Below, piece after piece: positions 16,630-24,591 of a stretch of DNA of 31,854 nucleotides (the stretch's first letter is position 1; every line of letters starts with the position of its first letter). A program made the position numbers and the translations under genes. Origin of the DNA: Bradyrhizobium sp. (GTDB lineage: Bacteria; Pseudomonadota; Alphaproteobacteria; Rhizobiales; Xanthobacteraceae). The notes below the pieces were generated by a model, which had not been told where the DNA came from, did no database searches, and worked only from the letters and a program-made list of their open reading frames with translations. Location: positions 1 to 31,854 of the forward strand of contig JAQGKC010000075.1 of assembly GCA_028290305.1 (NCBI GenBank). Direction: 5' to 3'.

Positions 16630-17616
16630 ATGAAGAAACTAGTGGCATTCGCAGCCGGCATGACAATGGGCTTGTCATTCGCGACTGCGCAAGCGGCGGA
16701 TACGGTCACCATCCAGTTGAAATGGGTCTCGCAAGCCCAGTTCGCCGGTTACATCGTGGCCAAGGAGAAGGGTTTCTATAAGGACGTCGGGCTCGACGTC
16801 ACGATCAAGCCAGGCGGACCGGACGTGGCGCCTCCGCAGGTGATCGCCGGCGGTGGTGCCGATGTCGTGGTGGACTGGATGCCGTCGGCGCTGGCGTCGC
16901 GCGAGAAAGGCGTACCGCTGGTCAATATCTCGCAGACCTTCAAGAAATCCGGACTCGAGCTGACCTGCCGCGCCGAAACCGGCATCAAGAAACCCGCCGA
17001 CTTCAAGGGCAAGACCCTCGGCATCTGGTATGGCGGCAACGAGTATCCGTTCCTGTCCTGGATGTCGAAGCTCAATTACAAGACCGATGGCTCAGCCGGT
17101 GGCATCAAGATCATCAAGCAGGGCTTCAACGTCGATCCGATTCTGCAGAAGCAGGCCGACTGCGTTTCGACCATGTCCTACAACGAGTATTGGCAGGTGA
17201 TCGACGGCGGCTTCAAACCGAGTCAGCTGGTCGTGTTCAAATATGAAGACGAGGGTGTCGCGACGCTCGAGGACGGTCTCTATGTGCTGGAAAAGAACCT
17301 GAAGGACCCGGCGTTCGTGACCAAGATGGCGAAATTCGTCAAGGCCTCGATGAAGGGCTGGGACTACGCCAAGAGCCATCCCGATGAAGCCGTGAAGATC
17401 ATCCTCGCCGGCGACTCGACAGGTGCGAAGACCGAAAAGGACCAGAAGCGGATGATGACGGAAATCTCCAAGTTGCTTGGTGCTTCCGACGGCAAGCTGG
17501 ACGTCAAGGACTATGACCGAACGGTTGCGACGCTGATGTCGGGCGGATCGGATCCCGTCATTACCAAGAAGCCGGAAGGCGCTTATTCCTTCGCGGTCTA
17601 CGACGCGATGAAGTAA
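16630..17616 (+). CDS. ABC transporter substrate-binding protein, NMT1/ThiY-like
   Basis: The 328-residue periplasmic protein starts at ATG 16630, with signal peptide MKKLVAFAAG...AQAA cleaved near residue 22-23. The mature start IQLKWVSQAQFAGYIVAKEKGFY is very close to the WVPQAQFAGYYVA pattern of the ThiY/NMT1 group, whose characterised members bind formylaminopyrimidine or related pyrimidine or flavin precursors. This makes a pyrimidine-like or fused heterocyclic ligand plausible, but not proven. It is the last gene of the ATPase-permease-permease-binding protein operon, and a strong hairpin follows 21 nt after the stop. The divergent Mo hydroxylase may act on the imported compound. Confidence 0.92.
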   Translation: MKKLVAFAAGMTMGLSFATAQAADTVTIQLKWVSQAQFAGYIVAKEKGFYKDVGLDVTIKPGGPDVAPPQVIAGGGADVVVDWMPSALASREKGVPLVNISQTFKKSGLELTCRAETGIKKPADFKGKTLGIWYGGNEYPFLSWMSKLNYKTDGSAGGIKIIKQGFNVDPILQKQADCVSTMSYNEYWQVIDGGFKPSQLVVFKYEDEGVATLEDGLYVLEKNLKDPAFVTKMAKFVKASMKGWDYAKSHPDEAVKIILAGDSTGAKTEKDQKRMMTEISKLLGASDGKLDVKDYDRTVATLMSGGSDPVITKKPEGAYSFAVYDAMK

Positions 17617-17637
17617 CTGGCCGCAGAGTCGAATCGA

Positions 17638-17667
17638 GTGGGCGGCTGCCCGATTTCGGCCGCCCAC
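17638..17667 (+). terminator. Hairpin after the second importer operon
   Basis: A perfect 9-bp GC-rich stem, GTGGGCGGC at 17638-17646 with GCCGCCCAC at 17659-17667, has a 12-nt loop and lies 21 nt after the binding-protein stop. There is no T-tract after it, so it may be a weak terminator or a 3' mRNA-stabilising structure. Confidence 0.5.
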
Positions 17668-17763
17668 AGAGCGCCGGGAGCGACTTTCGGCGTTTGCCGT
17701 TCACCCATATGAAGCGATCGATTGTCGAGACCAGACCGCGTTTACGTGGCGGTTTAATTGAGC

Positions 17764-17985
17764 ATGCATCCCGATAACCGGAACAAGACATATTATGTTA
17801 TCGTGACGCGGCGCGGCGAGGGGACAAATCCCTTCTGTTGGGAGATCCAGCGCCGGCGGAAAGCAATGGGTATCAAGGTCTCCGGGTCCGGCTATCGCTC
17901 ATATCGGGCGGCTCAGGACGCCGGAAGCAAAGCGTTGCATAAATTTCTGGACGATCTTGCCAAAGAGGGCAGCGCAAACTGTTGA
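17764..17985 (+). CDS. Small basic protein of unknown function
   Basis: The frame encodes 73 residues from ATG 17764 (a TTG six bases earlier is possible). It has an N-terminal YYVIVTRRGEG strand-like segment, a conserved-looking CWEIQRRRK stretch, then SGSGYRSYRAAQDAGSKAL and a short C-terminal helix. The pattern (a beta strand, FCWEI, then a helix carrying AAQDAG) resembles short uncharacterised proteins common in Bradyrhizobium-type genomes. No signal peptide or membrane segment is seen. It stands alone between the importer hairpin and poxB. Function unknown. Confidence 0.6.
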   Translation: MHPDNRNKTYYVIVTRRGEGTNPFCWEIQRRRKAMGIKVSGSGYRSYRAAQDAGSKALHKFLDDLAKEGSANC

Positions 17986-18228
17986 CCCGTACGCACCCGC
18001 ATCCGGCGTCTTCCCGACGGCTTTTCAGGGCAAAAATTTTTCTCCTGCCGAACAAAAGTTCCCTGTGTCAAAAGAATTCCTCGATATTGAAATAATTCAC
18101 CCGTTGGCTCGCGCAGGGATTTGTACAAAGTCGCTGCGGTTCACGCACCGTTGCACTGGTTTGGTCTGGGATTGCCCCGGCAGTCGCGCTAAAAGACGAA
18201 CTTCGCAGCGCTACGTAAGGAAAGCACC
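17986..18228. other. Intergenic region upstream of poxB
   Basis: No gene is recognised in these 243 bp. They contain an AT-rich segment near 18030-18100, the inverted pair GAAC-AAAA-GTTC at 18050-18061, and a 10-bp palindrome TTTGTACAAA at 18120-18129 that could be an operator. The poxB ribosome site AAGGAAAG lies just before 18229. I see no convincing sigma-70 promoter. Confidence 0.35.
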
Positions 18229-19965
18229 ATGCGGATAGATAACGTCGCGGACCTTATCGCGGAGACCCTGATCCAGGCCGGTGTGAAGCGCATCTTCGGC
18301 GTCGTCGGTGACAGCCTGAACGGCCTTACAGAGGCGTTGCGCCAGCGAAAGGCGATCGACTGGATTCACGTTCGACATGAGGAAGTCGCGGCTTTCGCCG
18401 CCGCAGGCGAGTCGCAAATTACCGGCGAACTCGCGGTGTGCGCGGGCTCTTGCGGACCCGGCAATCTGCATCTCATCAACGGCTTGTTTGACGCCCACCG
18501 TAGCCGCACCCCTGTGCTGGCCATAGCGGCGCAAATTCCTTCCGGCGAGATCGGTGGCGGCTATTTTCAAGAGACTCATCCGCAGGAACTATTCCGGGAA
18601 TGCAGTCACTATTGCGAACTGGTCTCCGATACGGCCCAGCTTCCTTACGTGTTGGAGAACGCAATTCGCGCCGCGGTCGGACGGCGCGGTGTGGCGGTTC
18701 TGGTAATTCCCGGCGACGTCGCGCTGCGCCGATCGCCCAAGCGGAGCATTTCGCCGAATGCCGGGCTGCTGCCGGTCGCGCCCGTCGTCCGTCCGGCCGA
18801 GCCCGAGTTGACGGCGTTGGCCGAGCTTCTCAACGGCGCCGGGCGCGTCACGTTGTTTTGCGGCCGCGGCTGCGCTGATGCCCATGACAGTCTGATGCAG
18901 CTTGCGGAGATCCTCAAGAGCCCGATCGTGCATGCGCTCGGCGGCAAGGAATATGTGGAGTTCGACAATCCTTACGACGTCGGCATGACGGGGTTTATCG
19001 GGTTCTCCTCGGGGTACGCCGCCATGCACGCCTGCGACGTACTGCTCATGCTGGGAACCGATTTTCCTTACAAGCAATTCCTGCCGACAGACGCCAGGAT
19101 CGCCCAGGTTGACATCCGACCGGAGAATTTGGGTCGCCGGTGCAAGCTCGATCTTGGACTCGTGGGCGACGTTGGGGCCACGATAAACGCGCTACTGCCG
19201 AAGCTTTCTGCGAAGAGCAACAGCAAGCATCTTAGTGATAGCGTGGCCCACTATAAGAAAGCCCGCGCAGGGCTGGACGAACTCGCCCGCGGCACGCCCG
19301 GCAACAAGCCGATCCACCCGCAATACCTCGCGCGTGTGCTCAGTGAGCAAGCATCCGACGATGCTGTCTTCACGGCCGACGTCGGCACGCCCACCATCTG
19401 GGCGGCCCGCTACCTCAAGATGAACGGACGCCGGCGTCTTGTCGGGTCCTGGGTGCACGGCTCGATGGCCAATGCGATGGCGCACGCGATCGGGGTCCAG
19501 GCGGCACGGCCGGGGCGCCAGGTCATATCGATGTCGGGTGATGGCGGATTTGCCATGTTAATGGGAGACCTGATCACGCTGACGCAGATGAAGCTCCCCG
19601 TGAAGGTCGTGATTTTCAATAATGGCACACTGGGTTTCGTGGCGCTGGAGATGAAGGCGGCGGGGTTCGTCGAGTCCGGAGTTGATCTGCAAAATCCTGA
19701 CTTCGCAGTCATGGCGCGTGCCATGGGCATTCACGCTGTGCGGGTCGAGGATCCGGGCGATCTGCCGAACGCGATCCGTAATGTGCTGGCCCATGACGGT
19801 CCGGCGGTGCTGGACGTGGTGACCGCGACACAGGAGCTCTCGATGCCACCGACGATCACAACGGAGCAGGTCAAGGGCTTCAGTCTGTGGGTGCTCCGGG
19901 CCGTGATGAGCGGGCGTGGCGACGAGGTCATCGACCTGGCGAAGACCAACCTGTTACCGCGCTGA
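18229..19965 (+). CDS. poxB: Pyruvate:quinone oxidoreductase (pyruvate dehydrogenase, ubiquinone), PoxB
   Basis: The 578-residue enzyme converts pyruvate to acetate and CO2 and feeds electrons directly to the quinone pool; it needs thiamine diphosphate and FAD and works at the inner membrane surface. The sequence matches E. coli PoxB from end to end: [10 protein letters not shown] near the N-terminus, [10 protein letters not shown] with the activating glutamate, [35 protein letters not shown], the ThDP site [11 protein letters not shown]...NN, and the C-terminal lipid-binding tail [25 protein letters not shown]. The ATG has a good AAGGAAAG ribosome site. It appears monocistronic. A 16-bp stem-loop follows about 118 nt after the stop. 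It has no obvious link to the heterocycle genes. Confidence 0.96.
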   Translation: MRIDNVADLIAETLIQAGVKRIFGVVGDSLNGLTEALRQRKAIDWIHVRHEEVAAFAAAGESQITGELAVCAGSCGPGNLHLINGLFDAHRSRTPVLAIAAQIPSGEIGGGYFQETHPQELFRECSHYCELVSDTAQLPYVLENAIRAAVGRRGVAVLVIPGDVALRRSPKRSISPNAGLLPVAPVVRPAEPELTALAELLNGAGRVTLFCGRGCADAHDSLMQLAEILKSPIVHALGGKEYVEFDNPYDVGMTGFIGFSSGYAAMHACDVLLMLGTDFPYKQFLPTDARIAQVDIRPENLGRRCKLDLGLVGDVGATINALLPKLSAKSNSKHLSDSVAHYKKARAGLDELARGTPGNKPIHPQYLARVLSEQASDDAVFTADVGTPTIWAARYLKMNGRRRLVGSWVHGSMANAMAHAIGVQAARPGRQVISMSGDGGFAMLMGDLITLTQMKLPVKVVIFNNGTLGFVALEMKAAGFVESGVDLQNPDFAVMARAMGIHAVRVEDPGDLPNAIRNVLAHDGPAVLDVVTATQELSMPPTITTEQVKGFSLWVLRAVMSGRGDEVIDLAKTNLLPR

Positions 19966-20083
19966 CTGGATCAAGTCGGATACCACGCTCCAACGTTACG
20001 GCGCCGAATAACGCTGTGCATATCGAGCGGTTATGGAACGGGTTGGTTTTTCGGAGTTATCGCAGCGCATTTTGGCAGGCTGC

Positions 20084-20127
20084 TGAATGTTGAAGCCGGC
20101 CGCATCAGCGACCGGCTTCAACATTCA
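20084..20127. terminator. Long perfect stem-loop between convergent genes
   Basis: A perfect 16-bp stem (20084-20099 with 20112-20127, core GTTGAAGCCGG/CCGGCTTCAAC) with a 12-nt loop lies between poxB (+) and a small secreted protein gene (-). Neither side has a T-tract. It probably ends transcription or protects transcript ends from both directions. Confidence 0.55.
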
Positions 20128-20136
20128 ACCTGATGT

Positions 20137-20367
20137 TTAGCGACCGGCGGGCGCCGACATCGCGCCATTTTCGTAACGCGACCAGCCTGGCTGTGCCGAC
20201 GGGGCGACCCAGCCATAGGCATCGTTGGCGTTGCGGTATGGTTCGGCCACCGGCGCCGGTGCACGATCCACCCTTCGGGCTTTATGACGCTCCGCGGCCG
20301 CGGCGATCTGAACTGTCGAGGCAGCCAACAAGGCCGTACCTAAAATTGTCAGGATTGTCTTTCTCAT
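20137..20367 (-). CDS. Small secreted protein of unknown function
   Basis: The 76-residue product starts at ATG 20367 with a GGAGAT ribosome site 6-8 nt upstream. Residues 1-24 are a signal peptide (MRKTILTILGTALLAAS, ending AAAA). The mature ~52 residues are proline-, alanine- and arginine-rich with a NANDAYGWVAPSAQPGWSRYENG stretch, a type of short exported protein often seen in rhizobia. No enzymatic motif is present. It is transcribed alone, convergent to poxB and divergent from another small exported protein gene. Confidence 0.7.
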   Translation of the reverse strand: MRKTILTILGTALLAASTVQIAAAAERHKARRVDRAPAPVAEPYRNANDAYGWVAPSAQPGWSRYENGAMSAPAGR

Positions 20368-20642
20368 CGTGGATCTCCCATGTGCAGGCGCTTTGTTGCG
20401 AAGCGAAAGGCGTCCGCATGTCAGCGCCTTGTTCCCCCTACATAGTGGTCGGTCACGCTGATTATTACGACAGTGCCAATCACGAAACGGCGAGCAAATT
20501 TCTTGGTCAAAAATTTTTTCGGCTAAATATTCATCAGCGAATCACCTGAACTGGCTCTCGTTCGATGCGAACAACTTTATGGACTTCCTTTGACCGATCC
20601 GGTTCAATGCAGGCCGAACGCTGTGTCTTGCGAGAGAAGCTG
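20368..20642. other. Divergent intergenic region between two small secreted-protein genes
   Basis: No gene is recognised. An AT-rich tract at about 20495-20535 includes TTGGTC (20503-20508) followed by an AATATT-like hexamer at roughly 17 nt, a weak + strand promoter candidate for the gene at 20643. Confidence 0.3.
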
Positions 20643-20912
20643 ATGAAGAAACTTGTATTTGCAATTCTCTTGATCTCATCGCCTGCCTGGGCACAAACGA
20701 AATTGCTGCCCAAGAACGCGACCGCGCGTGTCGACAACTGCGCCCCGATTGGCCGGACCGCAGACGGCAAGCTGGTTTATTCGATGAAGTGCGACAATTT
20801 GCCGGCGCCGCCACCGCCGCCGCAGGCTGAAACCGCGCCGCCCCCGGAGCCCGAAGTGCAACGCAGCGGAATTTTCGGCCTGTCTTATGAAAGAAAGCGG
20901 CCGGGCGAATAG
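20643..20912 (+). CDS. Small secreted proline-rich protein of unknown function
   Basis: ATG 20643 after GAGAGAAG gives an 89-residue protein with a signal peptide (MKKLVFAILLISSPAWA, cleavage after residue 17). Two cysteines in the mature part (DNCAPIG and SMKCDN) could form a disulfide. A proline run (PAPPPPPQAETAPPPEPE) follows and then a basic tail. An upstream in-frame ATG at 20565 would bury the signal peptide and is rejected. A weak hairpin with one mismatch (20976-20998) lies downstream. Function unknown. Confidence 0.68.
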   Translation: MKKLVFAILLISSPAWAQTKLLPKNATARVDNCAPIGRTADGKLVYSMKCDNLPAPPPPPQAETAPPPEPEVQRSGIFGLSYERKRPGE

Positions 20913-21092
20913 GCCCAGCTTTTTCTGGAGTGAAGAACGAGCTTAGCCTTAGCCGCAGTGCGATTACCCCCTTTGCCAAGACCTGCAAAAGGCCTTGGAA
21001 TGTGGCCGTCGGCTGGAATGTTCCTTGCTTCTGGTGAGTTCGGCTGCAATCTAGGTTGCCGCAGCCCGTTCCTGAGCACGCGAGAATTTTGA

Positions 21093-21506
21093 ATGAGCCA
21101 ACTCATCGTCCACGCCGGCGACTTCACGTTCCAGGCCCGATTCGAAGAACAATTGGCGCCCAGGACCTGCGCGGCGTTCCGCCGTGCCATGCCGTTCGAG
21201 AGCCAGGCGATCCATGTTCGCTGGAGCGGCGAGGGAGTCTGGATGCCGCTTGGCGATCTTGATTTCGGTGTCTCCTATGAGAACCACACCAGCTACCCCG
21301 CCCCCGGCCAGATCATTCTTTATCCCGGCGGCATCAGCGAAACCGAAATTCTGCTGGCCTATGGCGGCGTGCACTTCGCCAGCAAGATGGGCCAACTCGC
21401 GGGCAATCATTTCATCACGCTGACCTCAGGTCTCGAGAATTTGCCTGCGCTGGGCAAGACCGTGCTGTGGAAGGGCGCGCAGAAAGTCCGCTTCGAGGCC
21501 ACGTAA
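21093..21506 (+). CDS. DUF3830 family protein
   Basis: This 137-residue cytoplasmic protein is recognised as DUF3830 from its pattern: RFEEQLAPRTCAAFRRAMPFES, then HVRWSGEGVWMPLGD, the SYENHTSYPAPGQIILYPGG core, and EILLAYGG. The fold is expected to be cyclophilin-like, and no enzymatic activity is established for the family as far as I know. It is the first gene of the purine operon; its TAA stop shares a base with the puuE ATG, so the two are tightly coupled. A role in allantoin or ureide handling is inference from that coupling. Confidence 0.82.
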   Translation: MSQLIVHAGDFTFQARFEEQLAPRTCAAFRRAMPFESQAIHVRWSGEGVWMPLGDLDFGVSYENHTSYPAPGQIILYPGGISETEILLAYGGVHFASKMGQLAGNHFITLTSGLENLPALGKTVLWKGAQKVRFEAT

Positions 21507-22441
21507 TGACTGAGGCCGGGTACCCGCGCGATCTCCATGGCTACGGTCGCAACCCGCCCGATCCGCGCTGGCCTGGTGGCGCGCGGGTCGCCGTGCAGTT
21601 CGTGGTGAACTTCGAAGAGGGCGGCGAAAATAATATTCTGCACGGTGACCGCGCGTCAGAAGCTTTCCTCTCCGACGTATTGGGCGCCCAGCCCTGGCCG
21701 GGGCAACGCCACGCCAATATTGAATCGATGTTCGAATACGGCTCGCGCGCCGGCTTCTGGCGGCTATGGCGAATTTTCACCGAACGCAAGCTGCTGACGA
21801 CTGTGTTTGGCGTTGCGACGGCGTTGAAACGAAATCCGCAAATTGTCGTCGCCATGAAAGAGGCCGGCTGGGACATCGCCAGCCACAGCCTGAAATGGAT
21901 CGAGCACAAGGACATGTCGGAGGCGGAGGAGCGGGCGGAGATCGCCGACGCCATCCGCGTTCACACCGAAGCCACCGGGCAGCGCCCGCTCGGTTGGTAC
22001 ACCGGGCGTTCATCCATCAACACGGTGAAGCTGGTGATGGAAGCCGGCGGTTTCATGTACTCTTGTGATTCCTATGCCGACGATCTGCCGTACTGGATCA
22101 AGGGACCGACCGGACCGCATCTCATCATTCCCTACAGCCTCGATGCCAACGATATGCGGTTCGTCAACGCGCAAGGCTTCGGCGGTGGCGACCAATTCTT
22201 TACCTATCTCAAGGACAGTTTCGACGTGCTCTACGCGGAAGGTGAAACGTCGCCGAAGATGATGTCGGTGGGCCTGCACGGCCGCGTGGTTGGCCGGCCG
22301 GGACGCGCAGCGTCGCTCACGCGGTTTCTCGACTACATCATGGGGCACGAAAAAGTCTGGATACCGACGCGGCTGCAGATCGCGCAGCACTGGCACGCCA
22401 ATCTCGCGCATCTTGCCGCAAACGCAGCTAGCGTCGGGTAG
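21506..22441 (+). CDS. puuE: Allantoinase PuuE (polysaccharide-deacetylase fold)
   Basis: The 311-residue enzyme opens the allantoin ring to allantoate. It belongs to the metal-independent PuuE type, unrelated to the amidohydrolase-fold allantoinase AllB. Family marks are YGRNPPDPRWPGGARVAVQ at the N-terminus, FVVNFEEGGENNILHGD (32-48), FEYGSRAGFWRLWR, WDIASHSLKW, and IPYSLDANDMRF. The start at ATG 21506 overlaps the DUF3830 stop by one base (TAATG); an upstream in-frame ATG at 21467 would lie inside that gene. The uraD-uraH gene begins 6 nt after its stop. Together with that fusion and urate oxidase it forms the urate-to-allantoate route. Confidence 0.93.
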   Translation: MTEAGYPRDLHGYGRNPPDPRWPGGARVAVQFVVNFEEGGENNILHGDRASEAFLSDVLGAQPWPGQRHANIESMFEYGSRAGFWRLWRIFTERKLLTTVFGVATALKRNPQIVVAMKEAGWDIASHSLKWIEHKDMSEAEERAEIADAIRVHTEATGQRPLGWYTGRSSINTVKLVMEAGGFMYSCDSYADDLPYWIKGPTGPHLIIPYSLDANDMRFVNAQGFGGGDQFFTYLKDSFDVLYAEGETSPKMMSVGLHGRVVGRPGRAASLTRFLDYIMGHEKVWIPTRLQIAQHWHANLAHLAANAASVG

Positions 22442-22447
22442 GGCGGC

Positions 22448-23335
22448 ATGTCGCAAAAGACGCTCTCCGATTTGAACGCGTGCAGCAAGGACGACTTCGT
22501 CGCAGCGCTCGCGAACATTTTTGAGTATTCGCCATGGATCGCCGAACAGGCCGCAGTGGCGCGGCCTTTTGCCGGCGTGAACCAGCTATTCGACGCGATG
22601 AAAGCTGCTGTCGATCGTGCGGCGCCGGAGCTTCGCCTCGCACTGATCAAGGCGCATCCCGATCTCGCCAACAAGACGCAGCGCGCCGCGGGGCTTACTG
22701 CGGAATCCAGCGCGGAACAGAACAGCCTGGGACTGGACCGGTTATCGGATGCCGAATATGAGGCATTCGAGCGTGTCAACAATGCTTACCGCGCCAAGTT
22801 CGGTTTTCCCTACATCGTCTCCGTGCGCCGCCATACCAAGGATTCCGTTCTGCGGGATTTCGCGCGCCGTCTGCCGAACGATACAAAAACCGAAACGCAG
22901 AAGTCGATCGAGGAAATCTGCCGGATCGCGGCGTTGCGTGTCGATCAGGTGGTGGTATCGGATGATCGGATACAGGTACACGGGCGTCTGTCGACCCATG
23001 TGCTCGATACCCATAGCGGCAGGCCGGCGGCGGGGATTGCGGTCGAGCTAACTGAGCTATCCGAACTGGGCGCAAGCCGCGTGGTGACGCGTACAATCAC
23101 CAATGCAGATGGCCGCACCGATCAGCCGCTGATTCACGGCCGGCCGGTGCCGATTGGGCGCTATGAACTAACGTTCAGCGTCGGGGATTACTTTGCCCGA
23201 CACCAGGTAGCGATGTCGGATCCGCCGTTTCTCGATCAGATTCCGTTGCGGTTTTCGGTGAGCGAGCCCGAGGGCCATCTTCACGTGCCGCTTTTGGTCA
23301 CGCCCTGGAGCTACGCGACCTATCGGGGGAGTTGA
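22448..23335 (+). CDS. uraD-uraH: OHCU decarboxylase - HIU hydrolase fusion (UraD-UraH)
   Basis: A 295-residue bifunctional protein carries out the two steps after urate oxidase. Residues ~1-165 are UraD (2-oxo-4-hydroxy-4-carboxy-5-ureidoimidazoline decarboxylase), with the catalytic histidine in KAHPDLA (H70) and AEQNSLGLDRL and KFGFPYIV. Residues ~178-295 are UraH, the transthyretin-related hydroxyisourate hydrolase, with LSTHVLDTHSGRPAAGI (H184), GHLHVPLLVTPW and the diagnostic C-terminus YRGS. The product is S-allantoin. UraH works before UraD in the pathway although it is the C-terminal domain. The same domain order is known in plant allantoin synthase. It is co-transcribed with puuE (6-nt gap). 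Confidence 0.95.
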   Translation: MSQKTLSDLNACSKDDFVAALANIFEYSPWIAEQAAVARPFAGVNQLFDAMKAAVDRAAPELRLALIKAHPDLANKTQRAAGLTAESSAEQNSLGLDRLSDAEYEAFERVNNAYRAKFGFPYIVSVRRHTKDSVLRDFARRLPNDTKTETQKSIEEICRIAALRVDQVVVSDDRIQVHGRLSTHVLDTHSGRPAAGIAVELTELSELGASRVVTRTITNADGRTDQPLIHGRPVPIGRYELTFSVGDYFARHQVAMSDPPFLDQIPLRFSVSEPEGHLHVPLLVTPWSYATYRGS

Positions 23336-23580
23336 TCCTCACACGTGCTGTGCGGGCGTGACGAAACACCGGCTATAAGCGGCTGATGAAAGGTGCGGCA
23401 ATTCTGCCGAAGATTCCGGCAGCGACGACCGTGTCATGGGCGCCGAGCGCAGGCCGCATCGGCGCCGATCGGCCGAATTCGAGAACAAAGCTTGCTCAAT
23501 GGCACGAACGTTGCTCATTATTGGCCCAACCGGGCGACCGTAACCTTGCGAGTTCGCCAGTTGAACCGGAGGTTCTGCGC
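23336..23580. other. Region upstream of urate oxidase
   Basis: The 245 bp between uraD-uraH and urate oxidase hold an in-frame open stretch but no recognisable protein. TATAAG at about 23371 could be part of a promoter, but no matching -35 element at normal spacing is seen. A separate promoter for urate oxidase is plausible from the gap alone. Confidence 0.3.
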
Positions 23581-24420
23581 GTGCCGCTCATCAAGAACAA
23601 ATATGGAAAAGGCCGGGTCCGCGTCATGCGGATTCATCGCGACGGCGACAAGCATGAGGTCAGCGAGCTCAACGTCAAGGCGATGCTTGAGGGAGATTTT
23701 GCGCGAGCCTACACGCACGCCGACAACTCCACGTCGGTGTCGACCGACACCATCAAAAACGTGGTCAATACCGTCGCTCGCGAAAATACCGGTTTGTCCA
23801 CCGAGGAATTCTGTCAGGTGCTGGCGAAGAAATATCTCGACAGCTATCCGCAGGTCGCTTCGGTTGCCGTGACGGCGCATGAAACGAAATGGAGCCGCTT
23901 GAGTTTCGGCGGCAAGCCGCATCCCCACAGTTTTGTGCTCGACAGCAACGGCAAACCGTTTGTCGAGGTGACGGCAACGCGCGGAGGCGCGATGCTCGTT
24001 TCTGGCATCGACGGCTTTACGTTCATGAAGTCGACCCAGTCGGGCTGGGAGAATTACGTCAAGGATCGCTACACCACGATTCCCGAGACCCACGACCGGA
24101 TGTGCGCGACCAGCATGGTGGCGTCCTGGAAGTGGTCGGCGAAGCCGGCAAGTTATCCGGCGACGAATGCGAAGATTCTCGACACCCTGCTGGAAGTGTT
24201 CGGCACCACCTACAGTTCAAGTGTGCAGGACAGCCTGTATCGCATGGGCGAAGCCGCGCTCGCCGCGGTGCCCGAAATTTCCGAAATCAGCATGGCATGT
24301 CCCAACATGCATTTCATCCTGATGAACCTTTCGGCGTTCGGGTTGGATAACAACAACGATGTGTTCCTGCCGACCGACGAGCCGCACGGCCAGATCGAGT
24401 GCACGGTGGGACGGGGATGA
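23581..24420 (+). CDS. uox: Urate oxidase (cofactor-free uricase)
   Basis: The enzyme oxidises urate with O2 to 5-hydroxyisourate and H2O2. GTG 23581 is chosen as the start: GGAGG ends 8 nt before it, and the product (279 residues) begins PLIKNKYGKGRVRV as uricases do. An open frame continues 65 codons upstream from ATG 23386 but that stretch has no family resemblance. The catalytic relay is visible as K10 (YGKGR) and T55 (VSTDTIKN). The substrate-site segments CPNMHFILMNLSAFG and DVFLPTDEPHGQIECTV close the protein. It is the last gene of the purine operon, or the first of its own unit given the 245-bp gap before it. The repeat element at 24428 follows. Confidence 0.95.
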   Translation: MPLIKNKYGKGRVRVMRIHRDGDKHEVSELNVKAMLEGDFARAYTHADNSTSVSTDTIKNVVNTVARENTGLSTEEFCQVLAKKYLDSYPQVASVAVTAHETKWSRLSFGGKPHPHSFVLDSNGKPFVEVTATRGGAMLVSGIDGFTFMKSTQSGWENYVKDRYTTIPETHDRMCATSMVASWKWSAKPASYPATNAKILDTLLEVFGTTYSSSVQDSLYRMGEAALAAVPEISEISMACPNMHFILMNLSAFGLDNNNDVFLPTDEPHGQIECTVGRG

Positions 24421-24427
24421 TTGATTT

Positions 24428-24545
24428 CGTCATTGCGAGCCACCGGGTCGTGCGAATGCGCGCCCGATGACAGGCTCCGCGAAGCAATCCACGGGCGGAA
24501 ACTACAGAATGGATTGTTTCGTCGCTTACACTCCTCGCAATGACG
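24428..24545. repeat. REP-like dispersed repeat with 12-bp terminal inverted repeats
   Basis: The 118-bp element starts CGTCATTGCGAG (24428-24439) and ends with its exact inverse CTCGCAATGACG (24534-24545). Inside, GCGAAGCAATCCA and TGGATTGTTTCG form a second, imperfect inverted pair, so the whole can fold into a long hairpin. Elements with these CGTCATTGCGAG ends and CGAAGCAATCC core are, to my recollection, very common between genes in Bradyrhizobium and Rhodopseudomonas. It sits between two convergent genes (urate oxidase and the Mo hydroxylase) and could act as a bidirectional terminator. No gene is encoded. Confidence 0.8.
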
Positions 24546-24591
24546 GCACCGCACGGCTTCGTGTTGCGCAGCATCCAGGGTACAGTGCTTT

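Noticed and set aside
18050..18061. GAAC-AAAA-GTTC as part of an EcfG (GGAAC) stress promoter
   Set aside because: On the - strand GGAAC occurs but no CGTT-like element lies at 16-17 nt, and it would not point at poxB.
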